Shown: positions 1 through 12,206 of the stretch, piece by piece
Position numbering within the stretch: position 1 is the stretch's first letter
Layout: each line of letters starts with the position of its first letter
From: Ficedula albicollis
Taxonomy: Eukaryota > Chordata > Aves > Passeriformes > Muscicapidae
Direction: 5' to 3'
Assembly (NCBI RefSeq): GCF_000247815.1
Contig: NC_021673.1
Coordinates: 108,085,432-108,149,431, forward strand
DNA: 64,000 nucleotides
Made by a program: the position numbers and the translations under genes
The notes under the pieces: model-generated
Databases searched by the model: none
What the model was told of the DNA's origin: nothing
Seen by the model: only the letters and a program-made list of their open reading frames with translations

Positions 1-723
1 GTAGATAAAAGTTAATATATATAAATTTGAAGAACTTACTGGAGTCAGCACCAGAAGCCAATCTGCAAAGACAAAATCTAATATTCCAAATACAGATCCT
101 GGAACAATGACAACTAATTTTAATGCGCAGCAGCAATATGGTTACATAAAGGAGTCTACTCCTTCATTAATCTACTTATGTTACCCAAATCTGACCAGAA
201 GCCTCAAGAATGAAACTAAATTACATAGTGAAAATGAAGAGGTGACAGACCCCCTCAAACACTATCAGTAAGAATAGGCTAGCTCTCCTTTCTGCACCCA
301 GGAATTTGAGGCTGCTGAATCAAGCAATCTTGGCATTCAGAAGCTGACCTCCTCTGAGGTCTACTGCCAGCAAACCATCCACACAAGTCTTCTTGGAGCT
401 GAATACAAACCCTTTCTCTAGAAAGTGTAAAGTTTAACACCTAATGTAATATAATAACTTAAGTAGCAGCAACAAAGCCCTATGCAGACTTAGCTGGCTT
501 TCACTGCAATCTCTGGGGCACATCTGTAGATATTAAAACAGCCCTTCCAAATGTACTGCCTGTTACATAATTCCACTGTGATTATTATTACTAATAACAC
601 TTCCTTACATAAACTACTGTATCCAAATCTCATTTGCCTTAGGAAAGCATCTGATACATATACATACTGATATTGGATCCTACAGGGAGCAGGAAAATGA
701 ACAGCAATGAAAAACAACAGTAC
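1..723 (-). other. ABHD3 intron 3 (partial)
   Basis: No exon of ABHD3 downstream of exon 3 was found here; the expected continuation (CVVFNNRG in the family) is absent, so the next exon lies left of the window. Positions 1-30 form an imperfect direct repeat with 1632-1661 in intron 2 (about 27 of 30 bases agree). Nothing else was recognised. Confidence 0.6.
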
Positions 724-906
724 CTATATCCCAGTGTTTCACTCTGATGGATCATATGAAGAATGTAGGACTCCTTGCTTGTTCCTGTCAGGCCAGGCAA
801 TAACAGGACAGTGGGTCTTGTGTTGGCATCCGGATAATATGAGCTGTCATTATTATCAAACCAATCCAACGAAATCTGTCCTCCATCTGCTGTTTTAATG
901 AGCTCA
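724..906 (-). CDS. ABHD3: ABHD3 exon 3 (alpha/beta-hydrolase phospholipase, internal exon)
   Basis: On the minus strand this 183-base exon reads NELIKTADGG, then QISLDWFDNN, then an asparagine/threonine-rich bridge, then TRPTVLLLPGLTGTSKESYI and LHMIHQSETLGYR. This matches the start of the abhydrolase core of vertebrate ABHD3. PGLTG is the strand-loop motif that forms the oxyanion-hole side of these hydrolases. The acceptor is TTTCAG at 907-912. The donor is GTACTG at 718-723, following a split arginine codon (AG). The exon enters with one base completing an asparagine begun in exon 2 and leaves in phase 2. The nucleophile elbow (GVSMGG in the family) and the rest of the catalytic triad are encoded further left, outside the window. 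Very sure of identity. Confidence 0.95.
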
Positions 907-3532
907 CTGAAAGGTACATTTTAAAACAACACTGATTAGATTGAAAAATAAATACACACTACTAAGAGTGCTTGCGGTTTGTAAATTACCAGGTATGAAT
1001 TCTGCAGTTTTCATTACGTTTTAATACTCAATGTGCCACCTGACTAGGCATGTCTGCATTCAGAAAGAGTTACACCTACAGCTGACCAGAGTTAGAACAG
1101 TCAATTTGCAGAGTAATTCCTGTTCAGTAAATGAAGACATGGCCTTTCATAAATAGCTGCTGATGTACTGGAAGCCTGTAGCTAATGTGATTTTTGGCTC
1201 TGCCTTGTGTTTTATACAGGCATTTTTTTTGTCTACTGCAGATTTCCTTTGAATCATCTGAGAATCTTTTGATAGCACGCCGAGTAATTTATTGCATTTT
1301 TTTCTCTTCATCCAAAGAAGTAGAGTGTATAATGGATTGTTATGTTTTAAACATGCAGAACACAGACACACACATTACTGCATCTTTCACCCTGTATCAC
1401 CACGAACTGTGCTAGAACGCAGTCTTATAGCATGTGTCTTAATAATGCAACAAATACTGTAACATCTCATGAAAGCTATGCATGCATTAAACAATGACAA
1501 AAAAGTTTCATTCTTTGTTTTAGAAACATACAAATCTTCCCATTTCTGGGAAATTGGAACAGTTAAAGTGTTACTTTACTTTCATAATTTAGAAAAGCAG
1601 TTATCCAAATGGAGAAGAGATAGCCAAACATGTAGATAAAAGCTAATATATACATATTTGAATTGTTCGAGGGAGTTGGTGTGGAAACTACCGAAATGTA
1701 AGCTAACCTTGCATTTGCTTTTTCTTTTGAAATTCTTGGTAGTGACTACTGCAGATTTTAAAGGTGGCCAGCCTTGTCGGACTCATTAGCTCAGCTTTGC
1801 CCTTTTTCAGTAATGGGGAGTAGATGCAATTGTAGTGAGTACTGCCAACACAATCTAAAATGGTGCAAAATAAGTAGTTCCACTGCCCCGTGGAACTATG
1901 TTTCTTGAAATACAAAACCCTTGAAATAAAAGTGTACAAGAAGGACTAGAAAAACTGGACATGGCCATACCACTGAAATGTTTCCTAGCTACTAAAACTG
2001 AGGGAAGCTGCTAAATGCTAAATCTATTCTACCATGCAAGCAGAGCTGAAACAACTTGTGCTGCATCCAGGTTCCGGCGCATAAAAGTCCTTCTCCTTAG
2101 GTCTTGTGCCAAACGCCTCATTTGCCAGACTAAGTCTCATTTCTGTGTGAAAGAGATTAGCTGAGGACAAAAAATAAATATGAGGGATTTTTTTCCCTCT
2201 TAGAATTTAGGCATGAAAAAACAACATAAACTCCACAGGTAAAAGTTACTCTGAAATTCCCAGAAGTTCTATATATTCAAAACATGGCTGAATGTTGCCA
2301 CACTATGGTTAAGGTACAACATGTTGGTTTAATGGACATATACAGTGACTACATGACCTTTGCAAAATTATGGCATTTGAACACCAGAATATTTGATAAG
2401 CCAAGTAACTGTGCTTTATTGTTTTTGTGTTTTGAGTGTTGAGGCCAGAGGGGCCTCAACAGGCTGCAGAAAGGGGTTGACAGGAACTTCATGAAGTTCA
2501 GTGAGGGGAAGTGCAAAGTCCTGTGCCTGGGAAGGAACAACCCCATGTACAGTAGAGCCTGGAAAACAGCTCGGCAGAAAAGGACCCGAAGGTCCTCCTG
2601 GTGGACACCATGTTGAACATGAGCCAGTAATGTGCCCTTGCAGGAAAAATGGCCAAAAGTCTGGAGGCTGTGGAGGTTTAGGAGAAGTGTAGCCAGCAGG
2701 TTGAGGGAGATGATCCTGCCCCACTATGGAGCACTGGTGAGGCCACACCTGGAGTACTGAGTCCAGCTCTGGGCTCCCCAGTCCAAGGCCGACATGGACA
2801 TATTGGAGAGAATCCAGCAAAGGGCCATGAAGATGATGAACAAACTGGAGCCTATCTCCTATGAGGAAAAGCTGGGACAGCTGGAACTGCTCAGCCTGAA
2901 GAAGAAAAGGCTCAGGGGGAACTTAGCAATGTGTTTACACACCTGAAGGGAGGGTGCAAAGAGGATGGAGCCTTTCAGTGGTGCCCATTGACAGAACAAG
3001 AGGCAATGAGCCCAACCTGAAACATGGGAGATTCCCTCTGAATATCAGGAAACACATTTTTAATGTGAGAGTGACTGAGCACTGGCACAATTTGCCCAGG
3101 GGTATTGTGCAGTCACCGTCCTTATGGAAATCTGAAAGCTATTTTGACATGATCTGGGGCAGCTGGCTCTGGGTGACCCTGCTTGAGTAGGGGAGTTGGA
3201 CTAGGTAGCCTCCAGAGGTCTTTTATGACCTCATCCACTGTGTAATCTTGTGAACATATAATCACATCAGTTCCTATATTGTCACCCATATTTCAATGCT
3301 ACAAAACTCTCTGAGCTAAAACAGGGCCATTTGGGAAGGCTGAGCTTTCAAACCTACTTCATATTGAATCCATGATAAAGATAGTTCCAAGTCTATGACA
3401 AAGTTGTAAAGGTGGGCATAAAGGAAAAAAAATACAGGCACAAACTTGAGCAATGACAGTGGGTATGATGCAGTGAGAGTAAGAGAACAGCTGGATATCA
3501 AATCAATCACTTTCCAGAATAAAGGCACTTAC
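907..3532 (-). other. ABHD3 intron 2
   Basis: This intron between ABHD3 exons 3 and 2 is AT-rich. It contains one CR1 LINE fragment at 2440-3254. No other gene-like signal was seen. Confidence 0.85.
2440..3254 (+). mobile_element. CR1 LINE, 5'-truncated copy
   Basis: The stretch has the typical CR1 3' region: GAGGCCAGAGGGGCCTCAAC, later TGAGGCCACACCTGGAGTAC, then CAGCAAAGGGCCATGAAGAT, CTGAAGGGAGGGTGCAAAGA and a GACCTCCAGAGGTC-like motif. It ends in a decayed ATTCTGTGA tail. It is 5'-truncated, holds only the end of ORF2 and the 3' UTR, and is full of stops. It lies antisense to ABHD3 inside intron 2. Confidence 0.92.
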
Positions 3533-3696
3533 TTCCTGTACTGTACTTGGGGCCTAGATGTGATAAAGGGGCGCAGGAGTGTCTGTACCCGACCTTCCCA
3601 GCACCAAATTGTGGGATAGTAAGTTTCTGTCACAACAGGGCAATATTCCTCGAGAAAGCGGCAGAAACGGTCATTGCTTGCCACCAGCTGGGGTTT
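3533..3696 (-). CDS. ABHD3: ABHD3 exon 2
   Basis: This 164-base exon translates on the minus strand to KPQLVASNDRFCRFLEEYCP, VVTETYYPTIWCWEGRVQTL and LRPFITSRPQVQYR, plus two bases of the next codon. It matches the linker between the N-terminal membrane anchor and the hydrolase core of ABHD3 (family signature TETYYPT.WCWEGR.QTLLRPF). The acceptor is CTAG at 3697-3700 and the donor is GTAAGT at 3527-3532. Phase 2 at its end joins correctly to exon 3. Differences from the human sequence I remember are conservative and there is no stop or frameshift. Confidence 0.95.
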
Positions 3697-5241
3697 CTAG
3701 GAAAAGAGACTACAGTCAGACATGGGCATTCTTATAAAACAAACTAAAAAACAAGTAAAGAAAGAAATAAAGCTTATTTAAATTGTCTCTCAGTGAACTA
3801 ATTTATTTCATATAATCATTTGCAATGCTTTTACCTTTCATGGTACAGAGATAAGTAATGAAAACCAAACAAAATGTCAAAATGCCCAAGTGAAAATTGA
3901 AACCCATTAGGCATAATGGATTCCTTACCTATTTCTAATTACATACTGATCTAGCTCTACTTTTACCAGCATCATATCTTCACCAACAAATTAAAATTGC
4001 ACTGTTTCTTAGTAGGCAAGAAAGATTTTACCAAGCGTGTTGTCTTGGACCACACAAAAATGACATTTAATTCATGCACGCACTTTGACCGTAGTACCTT
4101 TTTTCACCTGTGTGCTGGTTTTGCACACTTCTCCTCACATCTCATTCTATAGTACACAAGTGCATCGGTTCCTCCTCTCTGAGAATGTTCTGCATGCAGA
4201 CAATTTGCTTACAGTTTCCATTTGTTTACCAGTTAACATGGAAAAGTCCCCGTATACCAAGCATCTCAGGTTTTAGCACCATATTTCTGTCACAATGACT
4301 TCCCAACATGCAAGCATTAATAGGACAATAACAGACACTTTGAGGAAAAACATTCCACATAAACAGCTGTAATGGCACATCCTCCCTTCGTTTTTCTCCT
4401 CTAACCAAAATCAAGTGCCCTCTTCTCTCTGAAGAGGAAGGCTACGTTCCCAGCGGTTCTATGAAGGACTGTGGCAACACTCAGGTCCTCAACAGTCAAA
4501 AACCTTTTGATATGCGTATTTTCAGTTGATTACGCATTCAACGAGGCGCTCTCACCACGGGGCCACTTCAGATCTCACCAGGCTCACCGTATCCAAGTAA
4601 TTTGCGTTTGCCTAATTTATCTGTAAAACTGCTGCTGATGAGATGCCCAAGAGTGTTTCAGCCCCCAAAACGCTGCCATGGTGCCTCCAGAGGTACTTAG
4701 GATGGCACCGACGGGTAACAAGGGCGGCAAAACTACTTTATCGCCTGCCCTGCTAGTGAACCAAGTAGGTCGGGTTCGTGTTGTGCAGGGCACTCTCCTA
4801 ACCTCCCTTTCCAAACCATGGCACCTGGCCAAGCTCTCCAACTGGTACAACTGCATTTTGGGGACTGCCAAGACCAGAGCCCCCTCCACTCCCAGACCGA
4901 GCAGGACCAGGGGAGCCCTCTCTCACTGCAGGCCGGCGGCCTCCGGGGGTCACCGGCGGCCCCCGCGGAAGACGCAGCCCCGGCGGGCGGGGGAGGCTGC
5001 GCTGCCGGGCCCGCCTGGGCTTCGAGCGGGGTTTCGGCCGGGACCCCGGGGCAGCCCCTCCAGGGGACGGACGAGCGATGTGAGGACAAGGCGGCCGCAG
5101 CGCCCTGCCCCCCCAGCCATTCCAGGTGCCATCCCCTCGCCTGCGGGCGTGGGTCGCGGTGACCTTCGGGACTGTCCCCATCGGCGGGACACCTGCGGAG
5201 ACACCTGCGGAGCCCGCCCGCCCCGCCGCCCTCCCGCTCAC
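3697..5241 (-). other. ABHD3 intron 1
   Basis: This intron lies between exons 2 and 1. The right third (from about 4650) becomes GC-rich as part of the promoter-proximal CpG island. The rest is unremarkable. Confidence 0.85.
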
Positions 5242-5388
5242 CTTGGCGATGCTGTTGAGGTAGTAGCAGGCGTAGGCGACGCCGAAACCCAGCACCAGGG
5301 ACAAGCCCACGCCGGAGCCGAAGAAGCCCACGCGGACCTGGCTCTCCAGGTAGAGGGAGAGCTCCCTGGTCAGCACCTGCCAGTCCAT
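5242..5388 (-). CDS. ABHD3: ABHD3 exon 1, N-terminal membrane anchor with start codon
   Basis: ABHD3 is a phospholipase of the abhydrolase family that acts on medium-chain and oxidatively truncated phosphatidylcholines. It is a single-pass membrane protein. This exon encodes 49 residues beginning MDWQVLTRELSLYLESQVRV, followed by a hydrophobic glycine-rich span (about residues 21-43, GFFGSGVGLS then LVLGFGVAYA) that serves as signal anchor, and ending YYLNSIAK. The donor is GTGAGC just left of 5242 and the phase is 0, joining to KPQLV in exon 2. I chose the ATG at 5386-5388 because it is the only in-frame ATG and gives a protein aligned with the human N-terminus. It has G at -3 and G at +4. 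A copied ATG 41 bases upstream lies in another frame (see the tandem duplication). The gene is divergent from MIB1, about 12 kb away. Confidence 0.93.
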
Positions 5389-5448
5389 CGCACACGGGGG
5401 ACGGCACTGGTCAGCCCCTGCCAGTCCATCGCACACGGGGGACGGCAC
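5367..5448 (-). repeat. 41-bp tandem duplication spanning the ABHD3 start codon
   Basis: Two adjacent 41-base copies (5367-5407 and 5408-5448) differ at one base (CAGCACCTGC versus CAGCCCCTGC). Each contains the ABHD3 initiator region on the minus strand. Because 41 is not a multiple of three, the copied ATG is out of frame with the coding sequence. Confidence 0.9.
5370..5429 (-). CDS. Upstream ORF overlapping the ABHD3 start
   Basis: A 19-codon ORF (MDWQGLTSAVPRVRWTGRC, then stop) begins at the upstream copy of the duplicated ABHD3 start region. It has the same context as the main start (GCG before ATGG). It is shifted by 41 bases, so it is out of frame and ends 19 bases inside the ABHD3 coding sequence. 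If transcription begins upstream of 5429, scanning ribosomes meet it first and it should reduce ABHD3 translation. Translation of this ORF is inferred, not shown. Confidence 0.4.
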   Translation of the reverse strand: MDWQGLTSAVPRVRWTGRC

Positions 5449-5612
5449 GGCAGGACACCACACCCCGGCTGCCGCGGGCGAGCCCACCCCGGCGCCGAGG
5501 AGGAGGAGGAGGAAAGGAGAAGGAGGAGCTGGCGCCCGCCTCCCGCTGCCGCTGCCCGCGGCCGGCTCCGCGCTACAGCGCCGCCCCGGGACCGGGACCG
5601 CCCCGGACCGGG

Positions 5613-6028
<416 letters not shown>

Positions 6029-6743
6029 AGCGCTGGCTCCTCCGCGGCGGTGCTGCCAGCATCGGCCGCCCCACGGCAGGTGGTGGCATCTCGGTGCTCC
6101 TTAGGGGTCACCTTGCCCCGTCCCTTTGCCGGGAGGGCAGGGAGAGCCTGTGGGGGTCAGAGAGGAAAGGGACCTGTCCAAAACCGTAAGGAACTGCTGA
6201 TGCAGGCGTGTCTGTCATTGGCGGGCAGGGAAGAGGGGACATGGGCTTCATAATGCAGCAGTGGTTAATCAGCCCTCTCTAAATATTTTACGTGAGACAG
6301 AAGTGTGCCACTGCTCTTCCACTTATCATTGCTGTTAAAAGGCATTATGGAGACTAAGTACTCCAGAGAAGAGTAGAGGTATCTCTAATTCCCGAGAGAA
6401 TTTCTGCCAGCTCCCTTTTCAACTCTATGGATTGTTGCCTGGAGGCCCTCGTGTTTGCTAACTCAGATGCTTCCCCCTTCAGCTTCATAAAAAGACGCAC
6501 AGTATCTGCATCTTTTCGTTGGCAAAATCCTAGGAGCACAGCTGATAACACGAAGATCCTGGAGCTGAGCATCTGCTATTTGAGAGGCATGCATGCACCA
6601 CGGTACACAGAAGTACTTTCCCTCTCCTTATTTTATGGCCCAGCTCCATAAAATGCTGGGAGAAGACAGACATTGCTCAGCGAGGCTCTTCACTTCTCAC
6701 CTTATCTGTGTTTTCTTGCTATATCCAAATTTCAAAATTTACC

Positions 6744-6787
6744 TAAAAAAAAAAAAAAAAAGAAAAAAGAAAAAAAAAGAAAAAAAT
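6744..6787. repeat. A-rich simple repeat
   Basis: A run of A interrupted by single G residues (pattern A17-G-A6-G-A8-G-A6). It is a low-complexity tract with no associated retrocopy recognised. Confidence 0.85.
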
Positions 6788-9144
6788 GTAACAGCAGAAA
6801 AGGAGATGTGGCCTCCTTTCACTTGCTCCTTGTAACTAAGACAGAGCTGACCAGAGAGATTATGCTTTGACATAAAGCATCTTGGTCTAAAATTTTCTTG
6901 TTCACCATGAAATGATTAGTAAGAATGTATTGCAGAGATCTGAAGAAATTTTAAGATACCTATTCTTCCCATACAGTCAGCTGTCCAAAGTTGAAAAGAG
7001 TACGGGAATTGGTAAAGCAGAGGCAAGGATGGTCTGGGATTTGTTTTTTTTTTTTCCTCCAGAGCTGTTACAAAAACAGGAAACCGAATGGGTGGAAACT
7101 TGCTGTCATCAACACTGCACTTCCTCTGCTGATGGAGAGTAACCATACCCAGGTTTTGGTCCTGACTTGCTAGGAGTGTATGCTGTACACCCCAGATAAA
7201 AGGATTTATCGTGAAGGGACACTCCAGTGGGAGAGCTGGAGTAGATAGCTCAGTTTGAGAACCTGTAGGCATCATCTACAGCGTGAACTTAGGAATCCTC
7301 AGAGACAATAATTTGGCTGAACTGACAAATAGATTTTAGGATGCAGAGGAACCTACTACATCTGAAGGAGGAGCTAGTTGCTGCTTGCAGCAGACTGTTC
7401 TATATCTGAGTCCTATCCTCATTAAGCTGAATAATGCTTGAGTCACCCAAAATCTAGAGAAAAATCCCAAATGTCTGAGAAAGAAGAGGATGCAGCCTGT
7501 ATCCTTGTGTCTAGAAGACTTCTAAATGCATATCCACTCATTTGACTGAAAAGTGGAAGGTGTGGTTGTTGTTGGTTAGAGAAAGCCTTTGAGTCATACA
7601 AACCCAGCAGTTTAATGACTTGATCAACAATCAAGAGAGATTGAATGCCTGAAGAAACATCCAGACACAAAGGTAGATGAGGTTTATCTAGTCTTGGACT
7701 TCCACCTACTCTGTGTTGATTACTCATGGGAATATTTACAAGGTCAGGCACATGTGACACCCCCTGTGGCAAAGTGAAACAAATGACATGTACCGAGAAG
7801 GGCTGAGGGGTTTGGGTTTTTTACTGTGTAAACATGTTGCTACATGGACAACACCAGTAATAACTTCCTTCTTCTTCAAGCAATCCCCATCAGATCCTCT
7901 GGTTCTGATGTTGGGGGGTTTTTTTAAGTCTTTAAAAGGTTGTCCTTTGACCTACAATGAGCAGAGCTGATAAAGAAAAGGCTGTACTCTGCTCATATTA
8001 CAACCACTTCTAAGTGATTGAGTCATTGCAAATTGTGCATGTGTGAGAAAACGAGGTGGTCACTATGGTGTTTTGAACACTTGCTGCTTTTTTTTTTTTT
8101 TTTTTCAAAGAAAGAGAGTCCACATTCCCAGAGAGAGTTCCTGTTTGCAATATGCTCTCTTCTCTCCAAGTGCTTCATAAATTATTGCCTCAACCCACTA
8201 CTAATGGATTATAGATTAAGCAGAAATGAAAGGGCACAGGACTGTTCTTTCACATTGTCTCTCAATTTATTTTGCTTAAGCAATAGATAATAATTGACAG
8301 AAGCAATTGAAGAGTCACAGTTTGATTTGCTTTTATTACTAGAAGACTGCACTATGTTGATGTTATCTTTTGTATAGGGAGGTGGTTCTATAAACATCTG
8401 AGGTTTGGGACAGAATCATTATGTTCTTACTGACATTCCAATGGACAGTTGCAAGTTGGTCCCACTGCAGTTCTCTGTGGGCCCACTCTGGAACAGATTT
8501 CAATGAGCAGCACCTCTGACAAGAAGCAAAGTGACTTTTAACCTCAGGGCTTGAATTCAAGGTTCTGTTTGATTATATTCTTTTAATGTTTGTTTAACTT
8601 TAGTATTCATCTAACAAAATGGGAAAAATATCTTTGTGTCAGCATAAACTATCTTGGGATACTTAAAAAGTGCGAAGTCCATGCATAAAATATCTGAAAA
8701 GTTTTCCATTAACACAGGGGAAAAGGCATCCGGTGTTGGTGATATTTATTATCAGTAAGGGAATGGGAGGAAAAAAATGCATTTGAAAAATTCAATTCAG
8801 CATTTCTCAAGACTTCCTCATGCATATTATTTATTTGTCTTTCCTTAAAATATGAATGAAGTCAGTGAAAATGCTGTGTTGGAGGCTCTTCAAATTTCAG
8901 ATGGAAAAAGCCAGGCTGTGTTTGTGTTTGTACTCCTGGTGCTCATGTAAAAAATCAATAATTGTGGCATTAGGAATGGCTGCTTTTGTTGTCCCTTTCT
9001 TAAGCTGGTCTTACTATTATCTTCATATTCCCATTCATGCATATCTTTTTCTTCCATGGTTCTTCTCTTCATTCCATCCAGAAGTATTTCTCAGCCCTTT
9101 ATGGTGGTAAAATTGGAAGGAACAAAGGATTCAAAAGGAATTAT

Positions 9145-9750
9145 TTGGGACATGTGTTGGTGGATGAGAAACTCAACATGACCTGGCATTGCTTGCAGCC
9201 CAAAAAGCCAACAGCATCCTGGACAGCATCAAAAGGAGTATAGTCAGCAGGGAAGAAGGGTAATTCTCCCTCTCTACTTTGTCCTTGTGAGAACCCACCT
9301 GGAGTGTTGCATTTAGCTCTGGAGTCCTTGGCAGAAGGGAGATGTGGAATTGTTGGAGGGCCACAAAAATGATCAGAGGGGTGGAGCACCTCTCCTTTGA
9401 AGACAGACTGAGAGAGCAGGAGTTGTTCATCCTGCAGAAGAGGAGACCCTGGGACACCTAAAGCAGCCTTTGAGTACTTAAAGGAGGGCTACAAGAGAGC
9501 TGGAGAGAGACTTTTCACAAGGGCTTTTAGTGCTAGGACAAGGAGGAATGGCTTTAAACTGGATGAGGGTAGATTCAGAGATTTCAGAGAAGTTGTGGAT
9601 GTTCCATCTCTGGAGGTGTTCAAGGCCAGGGTGGATGAAGTTTCGAGCAACCTGGTCTAGTGGAAGGTGTCCCAGCCTATAGTAGGGGGTTGGGAACTGG
9701 ATGGTATTTACAGTCCCTCCCAATCCAGACCCATTCTATGATTCTGTGAT
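9145..9750 (+). mobile_element. CR1 LINE, 5'-truncated copy
   Basis: The order of CR1 motifs is preserved: GTGTTGGTGGATGAGAAACT, AACAGCATCCTGGACAGCAT, ACCTGGAGTGTTGCATTTAG, TTTGAGTACTTAAAGGAGGG, and the terminal CCATTCTATGATTCTGTGAT. The 3' end is well preserved and the copy is truncated at the 5' side. Confidence 0.92.
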
Positions 9751-12192
9751 AATTTGATTTGACTTCTTCCCTTAACTATGGGTTTGGTTTTTTTTTTTTC
9801 AATTAAATGTATTTAAATTCAGCAGGAGTAGCAGGTATTGTTTTTCTCTGTTTGGGTGACTGAAGATACCTTCAACAGCTGCTGCAACAGGAAGACTGCT
9901 CAATATTTGTCTCCCTTGGGATGACTCTTGCAGGATCTGATCTGCATGAAATCAGTTCCCTGCCTTTGACTACAGCTGGCAAACTGCTAAATACAAAATC
10001 ATGGCGAATAGAGAAACAGACTAATTTGACTCATCATTGTAAAAATAATAAAATTTAATATTTAAATAATAATGATGAAACTTTGTTTTGTGTTACCTAA
10101 AATATTCACAAAAGTGTTAAAATTAAGGGTAAAATTCTGTGATATATAGCTGAGTGTAATTCTCAGAAATGTGAATTAATTTAAAATTGTTTTGTTCAGA
10201 AATCAGAGATCCTGAAATGCTGAAAACTGTGAATATGAGACAGTACACTATAAAATAATTTGAAAGTGAACATCTATATTGAGGGCATTTATCTTCTCAA
10301 TTTTTTCATTAAAATATTAACAGAAGCTGCTACAGAACTTAGAGAATTTTTGAAAGAGCACAGTAGAGCTGGATGTCGAATCCATGTTAAATTTCTTCCT
10401 ATCTTCAAGGAAGATTTATTGTAGTAAAGCATTCTCAGTTTTATTTACCTGCTTTCATTCTTCCATAATCACTTCAAAGAGGATAAAAGGATAAATAGTT
10501 GTATTTCACACAAAAGACCAAAATATCTTAGAGTGCTTCATAATCATGTAACACCTCCCTCCCCAATGAAATAACTTCTGTATACATTTAGTGATCTCTT
10601 CTTCTATGTACATCAGCAGTATGGCCCCAGCTGTATTCAGTGGAGTCAGAAAAAATCTCATCCAATCTTCTTCCTTTAGGCAATTTCTTAGATTTTCTTG
10701 AGCATGTTGAGTGAAAATTATTTATAAGAATTGTATACAAATTTAAATTAAATGTATTTTTTAAGTGTTTACTTCATGCAAACCATTTTGCCTTGTTTAG
10801 CGACAGATTTTTTAATTGTAAAAAAAAATTCTATCCATGTTTTAGGTACAGATTTCAACAAGTCTATAAGAGTGTACTGCAAATACTACTTCTTAGAATT
10901 TAAGATTACATAATGTTGTGACTGGAACAATTTTCTTATGACAAAACACAGAAACTTTAGATCCTGCTTGAGTTGCTCAATGTTTGTTACTATTTTGGAG
11001 GATTGTTAAAATTAAACAGAGGGTTTTTTTGGTACTAAAGTCTTCTTTCAGGCATTACTTGGTGAATATTGAATGCCTTTGTTATACAAGACAAACATGA
11101 ACTTGACACAGGACACTGTATGCACACAATTGGGCCCATTGATTGCAACAAAAATTACCATGCACATAAAATAGGAACATGCTTTAAATATCTTGATGAC
11201 TCCTGGAGGCAGTTTATTTTCCTATCAGTCTAAAAATATGACCTAGCTGGTTCTGATTACATCTTAGAATTTCAAGTAAGTACTTTCTTTACAATCTTTG
11301 CAATCAGGAAATTTAATACCAGGAAGAAATTAATCCCTCCTTGCAATGCATCACCTAATTTAAAAATCATCTATGAATTAAACAACAATATTTGGCTAAA
11401 CTCTTGGAAATGTCAGGTAAGTACACATTTTTTATTCCTCTAAGGTGTGCTAAGGTAGGAGAATTTGTATAGATGTGCAAACATGTTGTATTCTTGTGTA
11501 TATGTCCTAGATTGCTACATAATTTTTAGTTGCTTTACCTTTGAATATTTAAAACTTCAGGACAAACTTCTTGTTTCTTGTTTTCTTGTTTTCTTGTTCT
11601 CTCTCCGCTCAAAAGAGTTCAGCACAGTAAAAAAACTTAGCCAAGAAAGAAGAACCCAGGATGCTCATTAAATATTATTATAAGGCACTTTTTTCAACAT
11701 GTTGAGGTTTTTAGCTACATACAGAAAGAAGAAAATCATTATTTTTTAGCATAAGCACTCCATAGGTATGCTTATGTTTCACAGCAGGAAAATGCAATTA
11801 TGTATTTTTATTCTGTTCTCTGCTCAGCTGTTTTTATTATCCAGTAAAGGAGAGAAAACTCCTTAGAAAAAAATCCGGTGTCATGGATATTATGGGTTAA
11901 TACATCTGTTCTAATTAACAGTTTCATAGAGGGTGCCATTAGCACATTGAAAACCAAGCCCACCAAAGCAATTTGCTCTGGTGCAACTTTCTCACCATGT
12001 GACATTAAAAATATTTATAATCTGCAGAAAGTAGGAAAAAAAGCAATGAAAATTATTCATTATATTTCTGAAAACTGAGGAAGAAAATTGAATTGTGCCG
12101 GGGTAATGAATCTGGTAAATAAATCGAAGGAAATAGAGTGCAGCAAGTAAAGAAGATGTGCGAGTTTTAGCGTTAATGAGAGATGATTCCGG

Positions 12193-12206
12193 CCACGAGA
12201 TGGCAG
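12193..12206 (+). promoter_or_regulatory. CTCF-like motif
   Basis: CCACGAGATGGCAG matches 13 of 14 positions of the CTCF core CCASYAGRKGGCRS (only G at the Y position differs). It sits in AT-rich DNA between ABHD3 and MIB1. Occupancy is unknown. Confidence 0.45.

Noticed and set aside
2416..2820. 134-codon minus-strand ORF
   Set aside because: It lies antisense within a CR1 fragment; CR1 3' regions commonly stay open on the reverse strand.
9141..9723. Several 80-95 codon minus-strand ORFs
   Set aside because: All fall inside a CR1 copy and show no protein family resemblance.
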